Of a stretch of 64,000 nt of DNA, positions 1 through 11,100 are shown piece after piece; within the stretch, counting starts at the first letter, position 1, and each line of letters begins with the position of its first letter. Location: contig NC_092578.1 in the NCBI RefSeq assembly GCF_037975245.1, forward strand, positions 2,117,001 to 2,181,000. The letters run 5' to 3'. The translations under genes were made by a program, and so were the position numbers. The notes under the pieces are model-generated. The model searched no databases. It was not told where the DNA came from and worked only from the letters and a program-made list of their open reading frames with translations. Source of the stretch: Apostichopus japonicus. Its lineage: Eukaryota; Echinodermata; Holothuroidea; Aspidochirotida; Stichopodidae.

Positions 1-554
1 TCACTCTGAGTTCATTAAGAGTACTCATTAAGAGTAATAAAAGGCTTCTATTAACTTTGTCTCATTCTCTGAGAGAAAAAAAAATCCCTAGGTTTTATTT
101 TATATTTGATGGATGGAGATTCATAAGAGACAAATATGGTGATAATTATGGAAACTATACAGAAAAATAATGTGTTAAAAGCGTGGACCATTCTGTAAAA
201 ACTTGGTGTTGAACTTAACAATGCAACTTGAGAAATTGATAGATTTGGTTAATGTAACAGAGCAATTTTTTTTTTTTTGCTACTTCATATTCCTGATTGT
301 ATAATTTTTGGTTTCTTTTTTCATCAAGTCAGAATATTGAAAAACTTGTAAAGTATTTCTTACATTTTCATCTTCATTGCCGACACTGGCATGCACATGA
401 ATGTGGGGGTTGGGGGGGGGGGTATTCAAGTTACTAGCCAAAAATGTTATAGCTACAATTAATGAAAAAATATTCTGTCTATAAAAAAGTTAACTTTGAT
501 AAAAAGTTTAATGTTTGGGTGCTCTCAGAGAATTTGAGAAACTTGAAAAGATCA

Positions 555-1075
555 TATTTGCCTAAGGTTATATTGGAAAATTCACCTGAAAATATGGTCT
601 CTTTTAATGTCAACATAATACTAAGTTTCAGATATCCTAACATGTTTTACCTAATCAAACTGAAACAAACAAAATAACAGCCCTAAAGTTAAACTAAAAA
701 AACCCACCTGAACATATGGTCTCTTGTAATGTATACCTAATACTAACTTTCAGATATCCTAACATTACCTAATCAAACTGAAAAAAGACAAAAAAGTCCC
801 CAAGGTTAAATTTGAAAATACACCTGAACATTTGGTTTCTTGTAATGTGCATATAATACAAAGTTTCAGATATCCTTACATGTTTTACCTAATCAAACTG
901 GGGGGAAAAAAGAGAAAAAAACAGCCCCAAGGTTAAATTTTAAAGTACACCTGAACATTTGGAATGTAAATGTAAAAATATTTTGACAACATAGCATAAC
1001 ATTTAATTTTGAATCAGTGGGAGAGATATTCAGCCTAAGGTTAACTTGAAAGTTACACCTGAACATTCCTTTTGT
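555..1075. repeat. Diverged tandem repeat, about 120-bp unit, 4-5 copies
   Basis: Units start near 561, 681, 798, 925 and 1034. Each begins with ccyaagg/ccyaaagtta, continues cacctgaaca.ttgg and ..tttcttgtaatgt, and the first three end with tttcagatatcct and acctaatcaaactg. Copies differ by point changes and by poly-A or poly-G runs at the unit junctions. Confidence 0.85.
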
Positions 1076-1410
1076 TTTACTGTGCCTGAAGAGATATCAA
1101 AGGTTTTACTAATTGCATCGTCAGCAGCCCGTCTTAACTCTGACATTTCAAAAAAAGTTGGCTGTAAAGTTTCAATAGTTTCACCTTTCCAAACATAGTT
1201 TTATATATCATCTCTCCCTCTAAGGATCAAGTCTTGATATGGATTTGCCTTACCATTTGTCCAAATTTTCCACCAAAAAAAAACCTTTTTAGGTTTTTGA
1301 GGTAGTGTCAGCGAAGATATCATAGGTACACTGGAAAATGTTCTCAATAGTATTTTGGCTAGAAGAGATACTCCAATTGAGTTCAGAAATGCAAGTTTGT
1401 CAACAATAAC
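1030..1410 (-). pseudogene. Decayed coding-like remnant, family unknown
   Basis: Read on the - strand from about 1410 down to 1030, one frame gives a protein-like string with a single internal TAA. Pieces include DKLAFLNSIGVSLLAKILL, then NPYQDLILRGRDDI, a stop, WKGETIETLQPTFFEMSEL and RRAADDAISKTFDISSG. Upstream the frame breaks. Composition looks like real protein rather than chance AT-rich sequence, but I do not recognise the family. It may be a transposon-derived or gene fragment; it overlaps the end of the 120-bp repeat. Confidence 0.3.
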
Positions 1411-1608
1411 ACTCCTTCAATCCTTCTGATCTTACAAGGCATATTGCACTTTCACCCAGTTGAATTTTGCCATACCTGTTAACATCAACATAAATTCAAA
1501 CTCATTTTGTCCCCCAACGAAGAAGTGGAAGACCCTTAAATGTAGAGCCCTCCGACAGGCCGTGACAACATGGCCTCCTTTCCCTCGGATAAAAATATGT
1601 TAACCTTT

Positions 1609-2088
1609 AGATGTGTATAAGTGATGCATTTATTTGTCTCTCTTTTTCACCAGAACCATTAAGATGTTGGCTGTTTATGGCAGTAGTTTTATCCTTGCCC
1701 TCTTAGATGTGTATAAGTGATGCATATACATGTCTCTCTTTTTCACCAGAACCATTAAGATGTTGGCTGTTTATGGCAGTAGTTTTATCCTTGCCCTCTT
1801 AGATGTGTATAAGTGATGCATATACATGTCTCTCTTTTTCACCAGAACCATTAAGATGTTGGCTGTTTATGGCAGTAGTTTTATCCTTGCCCTCTTAGAT
1901 GTGTATAAGTGATGCATATACATGTCTCTCTTTTTCACCAGAACCATTAAGATGTTGGCTGTTTATGGCAGTAGTTTTATCCTTGCCCTCTTAGATGTGT
2001 ATAAGTGATGCATTTATTTGTCTCTCTTTTTCACCAGAACCATTGAGATGTTGGCTGTTTATGGCAGCAGTTTTATCCTTGTCCTGTG
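1609..2088 (+). repeat. 96-bp tandem array carrying splice acceptor plus exon start, 5 copies
   Basis: Copies begin at 1609, 1705, 1801, 1897 and 1993, exactly 96 bp apart and almost identical. Each carries a pyrimidine tract, a CAG acceptor (AG ending at 1653, 1749, 1845, 1941, 2037) and the first 50 or so bases of the cyclase transmembrane exon. Copies 1-4 have AAG where the real exon has GAG and run into an in-frame TGA. Only the last copy continues into the full exon with a donor. Confidence 0.95.
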
Positions 2089-2122
2089 GGTGCTTTACCT
2101 TGTCTTTGCAGAAAAGTGTGGG
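2038..2122 (+). CDS. ADCY5/6-like: ADCY exon: transmembrane helix at start of second membrane cassette
   Basis: This 85-nt exon lies between a pyrimidine-rich acceptor (tttttcaccag) and a GTAATT donor. It encodes [12 protein letters not shown] followed by a hydrophobic stretch and ends AEKCG. It enters in phase 2 and leaves in phase 0, matching the next exon, which begins CNPKSCQR. Its first half and acceptor are copied four more times just upstream in a 96-bp tandem array; only this last copy has an intact donor and encodes Glu rather than Lys at the third residue. No earlier cyclase exon was found in positions 1-1600. Confidence 0.72.
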
Positions 2123-5100
2123 GTAATTATCATGATTATTCATTAACTCTTTAAAGTAATTTGCATAAGTTTTAGGTTTTACATGTCATAGTTCAACCAG
2201 ATAGGAACATTTGAGCTCTGGATTTCACCATCTACTTTAGTTTTAAAATTATTCATATTTTAAGTATAATAAATGTCTTGAAATACTCCTACTCGGCAAA
2301 TTACGTGCTGAATTTATCACCTCTGTTCCTTATCTCTGAATATTAATCCATTTACTAGTTCTGATAGCCATGTCAACAAACATCTATAGATAAAACTAAC
2401 ATAGACGTTTATAGACAAAAACAAGTTGTAAATTCTTTCTTTATAGGAAGGCCCCATTTAATTGACAATATCTTCTTGTTGATCGCTGACCCTTATTTTT
2501 TCTTTGCAGACAAGAATTTTCTCGATTATTGAACCCCTTGATCATTTTGTCATAATATCAATTGTTTACTTTAAGTAGGTAACTTCTCTCAGTTGTTGGG
2601 AACGAGCTTTCTTTGAAAACCGCGATCCCTTTTTGATTCACAAGTGTCAGCCTAGTTTCTCTCTATACATTTCTGGTATGGGGTACAAGCTAAGGCTATT
2701 TAACTCTCGAGTTCTACACATTTTGTGAAGGCTGAAGTGTTTACGTAAATAACTATCTGTCCCTGCATCTCGGTACCCTCGAAGAAAACGGAACTGAATT
2801 GCAAAATAAGTGCCCAAAGACCTTTTTGAACGAACATTGTTACTTTACTTGTCAGGGTTTGGAAATTAGTGTGTACCACTGTTGTGCCGAGAAATGTATT
2901 GGGTGTCAAGATGACCTATATATTTCACAGCTTAAGTGTGAACCGTGGCATAAGAAATCTAATTACAGAAACATGTGCCTTAAGAGCTTCCTTAAAGGGG
3001 TAGTACACACTATGTCTTGCATTATACTGAGATGCACAGTAGACTTGTGTTTCCATCATATCAATCATTAAAAGTTTAGATCTGAAGAAGTACAATTCAC
3101 TAAGGATAAACTTTGGCTTTTGTTTTAATTAAAAATGAATAAATACAAATAAGGAAGGAGGTAGCTAAATTTTTGTGAAAAAAACTGTAAACTTTTATTT
3201 TGCTTAAGAAACATACATAAAACACAAGGGAGATTCTCAGGATGAATTATTTGCAAATATTCTCAGTTCATGGCACATGATTAAAAAAAACGGACTTTCT
3301 TCCTTTTTATAGATACTACAAGGGTTGCTAGCTTACTAACACAAGATGTTAAAATCATACTCTGAGACGAAAAGCTCCTGTGAACAATTTTGTAACACGT
3401 TTAAGTTTTTACTTACTCTTGACAAACATATATCTATAAAAAAAAATCATCTTTGATAGAACGGAAATTTAATCAGCGGTATGAGTATTAAGGAACAGTT
3501 CATTTTCAACTTAATGCGGAGGTAAAATTAAAAAAATATGAGGGAAAATTTAAAACAACTTTATGCCTTTGTGCCTATGATATATGATCTGTGCTACATT
3601 ATCTGTTCTCTATATACCCATGGAGGTAAAACAGACCTCCATGATATATCATATGGTACTAAACATTATACTTCTTTATAGTGTATGGTTTATGATATTA
3701 AATCATGGGATGCTATACTTATACTATAGCATCCCTACAAGTTATACTTGCAATATGCTATACAAATGCTAAGTGACAGAAAAATGAAAGCTTAGTAAAC
3801 AAATCAACCGTAAGCAAAAATAATACATTATAATTCATAAACTACCTATATTATGTCTACATATTTGTCTCCTATGATAAAGGTGTGGAATATACTATTC
3901 TAATAATATAATTACAATGTTTGTTTGCAGTATACTATACAACATGAAATGTTTGGTAATACTCAACAATATGCAGGATGTTACATTACACAGCATATGC
4001 TTTATTATGTATAAGCACTAACCTCTAACAGTAATCTATGGTATGCATATGCTATGTTGATAGTACCTGTACTAATTAATAATATACGTTGTACGCTATG
4101 AGATGCTATATGACATGAGAGATGATATGATTAGTCCTAACTTTGTACATGCTGAATATAGTTAAGATATGCTATAGTGTACTACACTATACTAAACCCT
4201 TCTAAGGTTTCCAATACCTATGCTTTCTGCTATCCTATGCTACATGACAATAAAACACCACTTCTAGCCTAAACACAACGCTAGAACAAATCATTTTGGA
4301 GATTACCACTTTTCAGGCAATGGACCCCTTTAAATATCTTCACAAGTAAAGGAATAAAAAATCCAGGGATGAGATGTTCTCTCATCCATTGGAATCACAT
4401 CTCAAGGCTGTTTGAAGGGATCATTTGGGAATAGTGGCATTGATATAACAAAGCATGCAGTAATGTTTGGTTTGAAATGTGGTTGACCAATCATAGTAAT
4501 ACTTGATGGTAGGATTAGCCAATCATTCCTCTGGAGACTACACCACCTGGGATATTGTTGACATATCCTCCCTCCATAAGAAAGAATGAGGAAAAATATG
4601 CCAGATTTGGGAAATGTATTTTAAACTTTTGGGAATTTATTTTCAAATTTACTGCAGCCCAAGGATGTTTCTGTCTGAGAAGAAACTTGACAAAATTTGA
4701 AGGCGTTATTCTAAGGAGTACTTACTAGCACAGATAAAAAAATATGTACATTAACATCTTCAAATGTCTGATCAGTAGTGTATATAGTAAACGAAATTTG
4801 AAACTTTTCAGCACCTGTTCAACTCCTTAATTTCTGTATAATTTTATAAAATATGAAGAAACTGGCCTGACAATATTTATTCCTTTGCCGTACAGCTAGA
4901 AAATTGTAGCATTTGATATCGTGACCTTTCTTTGACTGCAAACAGATGATTAGCTATGAGAAAGTTGACTTAGTCTGCTAGATCAATTTTAAAAATTAAC
5001 ATCTGACCAATCGGACGATAAAAATTGGATTAAATTGTGGCACAGACAAAAAAATCAGTTTACATTGACAAGCTTCTGAGTATGAGAAAGCAATTACTGG

Positions 5101-8100
5101 AACTTGTTGAAGATGAAGTTCTTCCATCTTTTTGGCTCCCTTACATTTAAAACCTTCATTTCTACAGTCAGTGGCAGCAAGCTGAGTATAATCATCATCT
5201 TATCATCTTATCAAATGTTGAGAAAAAGGAACATTTTTAATCTTGGTACCCTTTCCATGGAATGTTCCCTTGTACTTTGAAACGCCTTCGGCAGTACCTG
5301 TGTAGGTGTTACAGTCGTAAATGTTAATGGACGATTGGAATCAGCAACAGAGAGAGGAATGTGCAGATTTTGAGGCATGGCTGTGGGTAATCAGCAATAG
5401 CATTACTAGTACAGTATAAAGTCACGCATTTGCTGCTAACATTAAAGGGATGTTCGGTTAGCTGCAGCTCATTGTTTAATAACGAACTTGCTGGATTAGT
5501 AATGTCACCATGGCAATTGAACAGACAATAATATTGGTTTTCTTTGTAATGTAGAAATAATTTTTTCCATACAGGAAAATAATATTCTTTCAAAAAATGT
5601 TCAATATGTTTATGACATTTAAAATCAGAGGAAATTTGACAATTATGCTCCCAATATTCATCACATTTCTTGGACATAACAACAACAATGTTTAAATTGG
5701 TAACATAAAGCTATTGAAGAATGTCTTCTATCATGGTGACATCACAGGCCTACTACTGTTTGATCCACTTCCTAGAGTAGTTCAGGGATTGTCACTTATC
5801 TGGTAAAGAAAGTTTACATTCTACCAACCTTACCTCCTTGCTTTTGATTTGCCTAATTGATATAAACAAAAACAACTTTGGCTTTGGGGGGTATATTCCC
5901 AATGGCCGACAATCTGACACCTGTATGCAAGAGACACATATTCTACGCATGCATTTAGTTGAAAACTTCCATCTCAATATCTTGTCCCTTTATCTCCTCT
6001 CGCAGTGTCTGAATGAAACAATTGACGATCTAAATTGAGTGCCAATTTGCAAAATTTAGATTGAAATACAATTGCATTGATTTTAGACAACAGATGTTTA
6101 AGAAGAATCCATCACTGCAACCAAAACGGTCTTCATTCTATGAAGGCTCTTTTAAAAACCTGTATTGTTAGCAGCGTCAAAACAATTTGATGGGGAATTT
6201 CCCTATTAAGAGATAAGGCCAAAATTGGTATCAGACCTACTATAAGAAAATCAGGCAGCATTACTTCAGACGATAATTAAGAACTTTGAAAAACTAGATT
6301 ATGGAAAAACCAACCAATTTTCACTTTACCCTCTCATTGTGCTAGTTGTGCTAGTAACAACTTTTTAATGTGGTAATCATGTCCATGTGAGATAGTTAAT
6401 GACTCTGGGGTAAACTTTACGAAGGCATCTGATAAAATAGAAAGTAAGTGTTTATATCTTGCCTTCAAATTGAGAGAAAAACAGAAGAAAAAAAAGTGTC
6501 AGATGCAAATAACTTTTCCTTCATCTTTTAAAATGTGGGAGGCCAATCTCCATCGATAGAGGCTGGCATTAATAAGATAATGATGATCACAGACTGATAA
6601 GTTATTAGACCATCTCAGGGGAGTTGGAATTGATCAATTAAATGTCTTGATAGATGTCACATCCACAAAACTTGTTGTGTACCTCAACATGAACGGCAAC
6701 ATTCAGCTCTTTTAACGAGGTTTGTGACCTTTCGGGAGGGCAAGCACATGAAACACCGCCCTAAGAAGGTGTTTAGAAATGAATAGAGGTATTAAAAAGT
6801 AATATCATGTGAGGGAACAGACATTCACTGACAAGATGATATCTACTACTCTGTCTTGTAGTTGAATACTTTAAGAGTCTTTTGAAATATTTCTAAAAGA
6901 AAGTCAAAGATTATTTGTCAAAATTTGCGATCATTTAATTCATTAAGCATAAAATTCTTCAAACTACATTGATGATAGAATGACATCAAGTAATTTTTGT
7001 TGAATACATTTTGCAAGGCCTGGAAAGAACCTGAGCAAGACTACTTAAGGGCTATGGCACAGTGTGAAAATGACCCCCATTTTTGGCTCAAATCCACAAA
7101 TATCATCATTAAATTTGTAAATCTTCTATTTATCATGTAATCTGCTGTCTGGTGCTGTGTGTTGAAAAGAGTAGAATTTATACTAAAGATATGATCAAAG
7201 CCAAAAGGACAAGAAATTGATAAAATCATTTCTATTTTTTAGCTTTATAGTGTAAAACATGGGACAGCTTAGATCTTATCTGTACGGAAAGTATCAGTTA
7301 CCGCAAGATGTTAGAAAATGTTATGTATGACTTTATAGCAAGCCTAGTGGCAAGAGTTTCAATTATTCTTATCTCTGTGCAATCTGAATTTATGTTATAA
7401 GACTTGAAAATATCTGTCTGAGATTTGTCCGATACATTCATAATCCGTCTTGTGACTCGTTAAGGGATAATCCCTTCTAGGACAGTTTATCAAATCCGAT
7501 TAAACCTCTGAAGAAACATTCAGGTCTTGGCTGTAACTAACCAATACTACTGCCATCATTGCATTTATGCAAAACAATCTCTAAGATGTGAATGTTTTAA
7601 ATGATCCATTTGGCATACTTGTTGCCAACAGATTTTCTAAAAGGTTTGCTTATAAAAGAGCTAATAATTCTACTTGATGGTAGAAAACATGGACTACTAT
7701 AATATGATACTATACACAATACAGTGCAGTGCAAATGGAATACATTGCAATGTAATACAATACCAGACATTTAAAGTTCTTAGTGTAACTATGTAATTGT
7801 TAGGCATTGTTGTGTATTCATGGTATCCATGCATAATGCAGTACATTACAATACCACACCATACAATGAAATACAATACGACACAATACAATACATACAA
7901 CACAATACATTACAATACAATACAACACAATACAATACATACAACACAATGCAATACATACAACAAAATACATTACAATACAACACAATACAATACAATA
8001 AAATACAACACAATGCATTACAATACAACACAATGCATTACAATACATTAAAATACAATACAACACCATACAATACAACATAATACATACAACACAATAT

Positions 8101-11100
8101 AATACAATACAATAAAATACAACACAACACAATACATTACAATACAATAAAATACAACACAATACATTACAATACATTAAAATACAATACAACACCATAC
8201 AATACAACATAATACATACAACACAATATAATACAATACAATAAAATACAACACAACACAATACATTACAATACAATAAAATACAACACAACACAATACA
8301 TTACAATACAATAAAATACAACACAACACAATACATTACAATACAATAAAATACAACACAACACAACACAATACATTACATTACAATACAATAAAATACA
8401 ACACAGTACATGACAATACAATTGAACATTACATAATATAAAGCAGTTCAAGTAAATAAACTGATTCCATGAAACAACCTGACATATATTTCAGCTGAGG
8501 TTATAGAGTCATTCGATCTACTGATTCATCTCACAAAGCAGCCACTAATTAATTTAATGTACCTTTAATACTTCATGGCTCATTAAGTAATCATTAACCT
8601 TTTAACAGATTAGATTTAATGCTGGTAGTGGTGTTTGCAGTGCAATGTCTATCGTCATCATATATCCTTGGATAGAGACTTTATTAGTACTTTTTGTTGC
8701 ATTAGTATCTCATCGACACATTAATAAAGCCAACAACACATTATATCAGCCTACCACACATTTCACTTATTTGTTTTATCGCCAATTGTGTACAATGGGA
8801 AAGGAAGTCTCCTATAAAGTCTAAAAAAGACTTAACAAAGTAGGAGACTCCCTGGAAGAAAAGAAAAACAAAATGTGCAAATATAAATAATACAGTATAT
8901 ACATAAGGATTAAATATACAGTAATAATAACCTAAAGATGCTGAGATGGATACGTGAATAGATTATATAAAGTATACGAGTTAATAAATTCCTTTTACAA
9001 AAGTCTGGTGAATGTGGGTTTTGAAGTTATAGACTTCAAATTTTTTGATAGATCATTCCAAATTTGTATTGCTCTATTACGAAGACCGAATTTCCCTATG
9101 TTACTATGGTAAAAATTGCAATGAGCGTTGTCAGCTTGTCTTGTGTGATGGTTATGTAAGACTCTGTTACTATATATAAAGTCATTAAAGTGACTGGCAG
9201 TAATCTATTCCATGCTTTGTAAGCAAAGGTAGCAACCTTGACTGTTATAATATCACCAAGTTTTAATAAATTTAGGGACTTGAATATTCCACTAGTATGT
9301 TCAAGTGGTGGGGCATTAGCAATGTGACGAGCAGGACATTCAGAGCAGGAAATAACAAATCGAGTTCTTTTAGTCGTCTGTAAAATTTAGTTAAAGGAAA
9401 GATGGAAAAAAAGTGACAGTGAAAAATGATGAACCAACTGATAAATGGCAAAGATTATTGTAGCTAGAACAGGATTCGAGCCAGTGGACCTCAGGGGTAT
9501 AAAATCTGTATCCAACCTTAGTGGTGGGGATTGTAAAGTAACATTATGTTTTCCACGGTGTTGTCAGAAACCTCATTATCTTATAAACTATGTGACCGGG
9601 GATCACAGCACAGGTCTGCTCTATCCAGCCAGCAGAATATTTGGGCAGAAGTTTTAAATTTGTTTATTACCACTCAAACATATCAACCAGATAATTTGCA
9701 CCTTTTTGAGGTGTGAAGGAAAATCATCAGAATATTCATAGAGCATTGCTGTACCCACTCGTGTGAATCTGGTATAAGAAACCCTGAAATATGGTCAGGG
9801 GGGTAGGAGCCGGGGGCACTGGAGGCACGTGCCCCCCCCCTCCAAAATAGCAAATGTGCACTACTGGCAAATAAAATGTGCCCCTTTGATGAGGAACTGT
9901 CTTTTGGATATCTTAAGCCTTTGTTAATTTTAATATTTTATTTTAATTATTTACGTGCACCATAATAGTATTGATAGCATACTAACACATCATATATATT
10001 TAAGTGATATGGCCGGTGTGTATCGGTTTATAGCGTAACGAGTGGTGGTTGTGGAATGAGAAAGTGTCCCTCTTATGTTGTGCCCCGCCCCCCCCCACTT
10101 TTTGCAAGATTCCTACCCCCCTGAATATGGTTTTAATGCAATACTTTCTCTTTTTTCATTTCTAGTGCAATCCTAAGAGTTGTCAGAGAATATCTCAACA
10201 TATCCTGGAGAGTCGAAGTCTAAGCTCTCTCTTAGCTGTGGTGACGTTATTAATCATATATGGAGCTTCCTTCTTAGTAATGGTAAGCTGTTTATGGGTT
10301 GAATATCATAAAGGGAATCAAATTTTGCTGAACTCTGTAGATGTGCTTAACATTGAATCCATAGAGAGGTTTACATACAGCCTGTAACATGACTTAAAAT
10401 ATGTAATGTTGAGTATTAAAGAAACATTCTAGATTTACAGGGATCTTCATCAGAGGAGTGAAACTGTTAATTCTGTTTATCTGTCATCCCTTTCATGGGG
10501 TGTAGCTCAGGATCAAAGCACAGGGTCTATGTAATCAGTTGTTCCTGCTGTTAATGAGTTGAAAGTTTTCTGTAATGACCAAAAATGTATTTCCTCTTTT
10601 CAAAATTGATTTAAAATATGTCATCTAGTCAGTTACTTATTAATAATATATTTGCTTTTTATATAGCGCTTTATACCAGCAATAGGTCTCAAAGCGCTTT
10701 ACAAGACGTTATATTACCCCTGGTCAATGATAACCTGTCCCAGAGACAATCCCTCCAGTCGGCCGCAGTTATATACTGCGCCCAATAACAAGTTACCTCA
10801 CAGGTACCCATTTAACCCCTGGGTGGATTATTGTATTTGGAGGTCATTTGTATTTTCGAATGTCTTGTTTTCTCCTCAGTTTGTGTACGACTTCAACATT
10901 GACATGCGGTCCTGTGTGGCAAATGCATACAACGTATCGGAAAGTGAAGTCACAGAGACAATGGTAAACGACCTTGGATTAGAGCTCGGTAACGAAACAT
11001 CCATGGTTTGCCGAGATTCCAAACTGGTTTGCCACTTTCCTCAGGTATGACTTAAATGTCCATGTGATTTAATAATTTTGTTAAATATACAGTTTGCAAC

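Larger units (their letters stand above)
1..1600. other. Non-coding flank with tandem repeats
   Basis: AT-rich sequence with poly-A/T and poly-G runs. It holds a diverged tandem repeat of about 120 bp (from about 555 to 1075) and a decayed coding-like stretch on the - strand. No convincing cyclase exon was found here, so it is probably intron. Confidence 0.5.
2123..10165 (+). other. Large ADCY intron
   Basis: Intron of about 8 kb between two phase-compatible cyclase exons. It holds AT-rich sequence, a TA-rich cryptically simple zone (about 3560-4250), a pentanucleotide minisatellite (about 7700-8440), a LINE 3' remnant on the - strand (about 8780-9400) and a MITE (9795-10124). Short open frames here look like chance. 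Confidence 0.6.

Noticed and set aside
7818..8294. 158-codon Cys/Tyr/Leu-rich open frame on the - strand, and overlapping frames on +
   Set aside because: Pure product of the ACAAT pentanucleotide minisatellite; several frames on both strands are open for the same reason.
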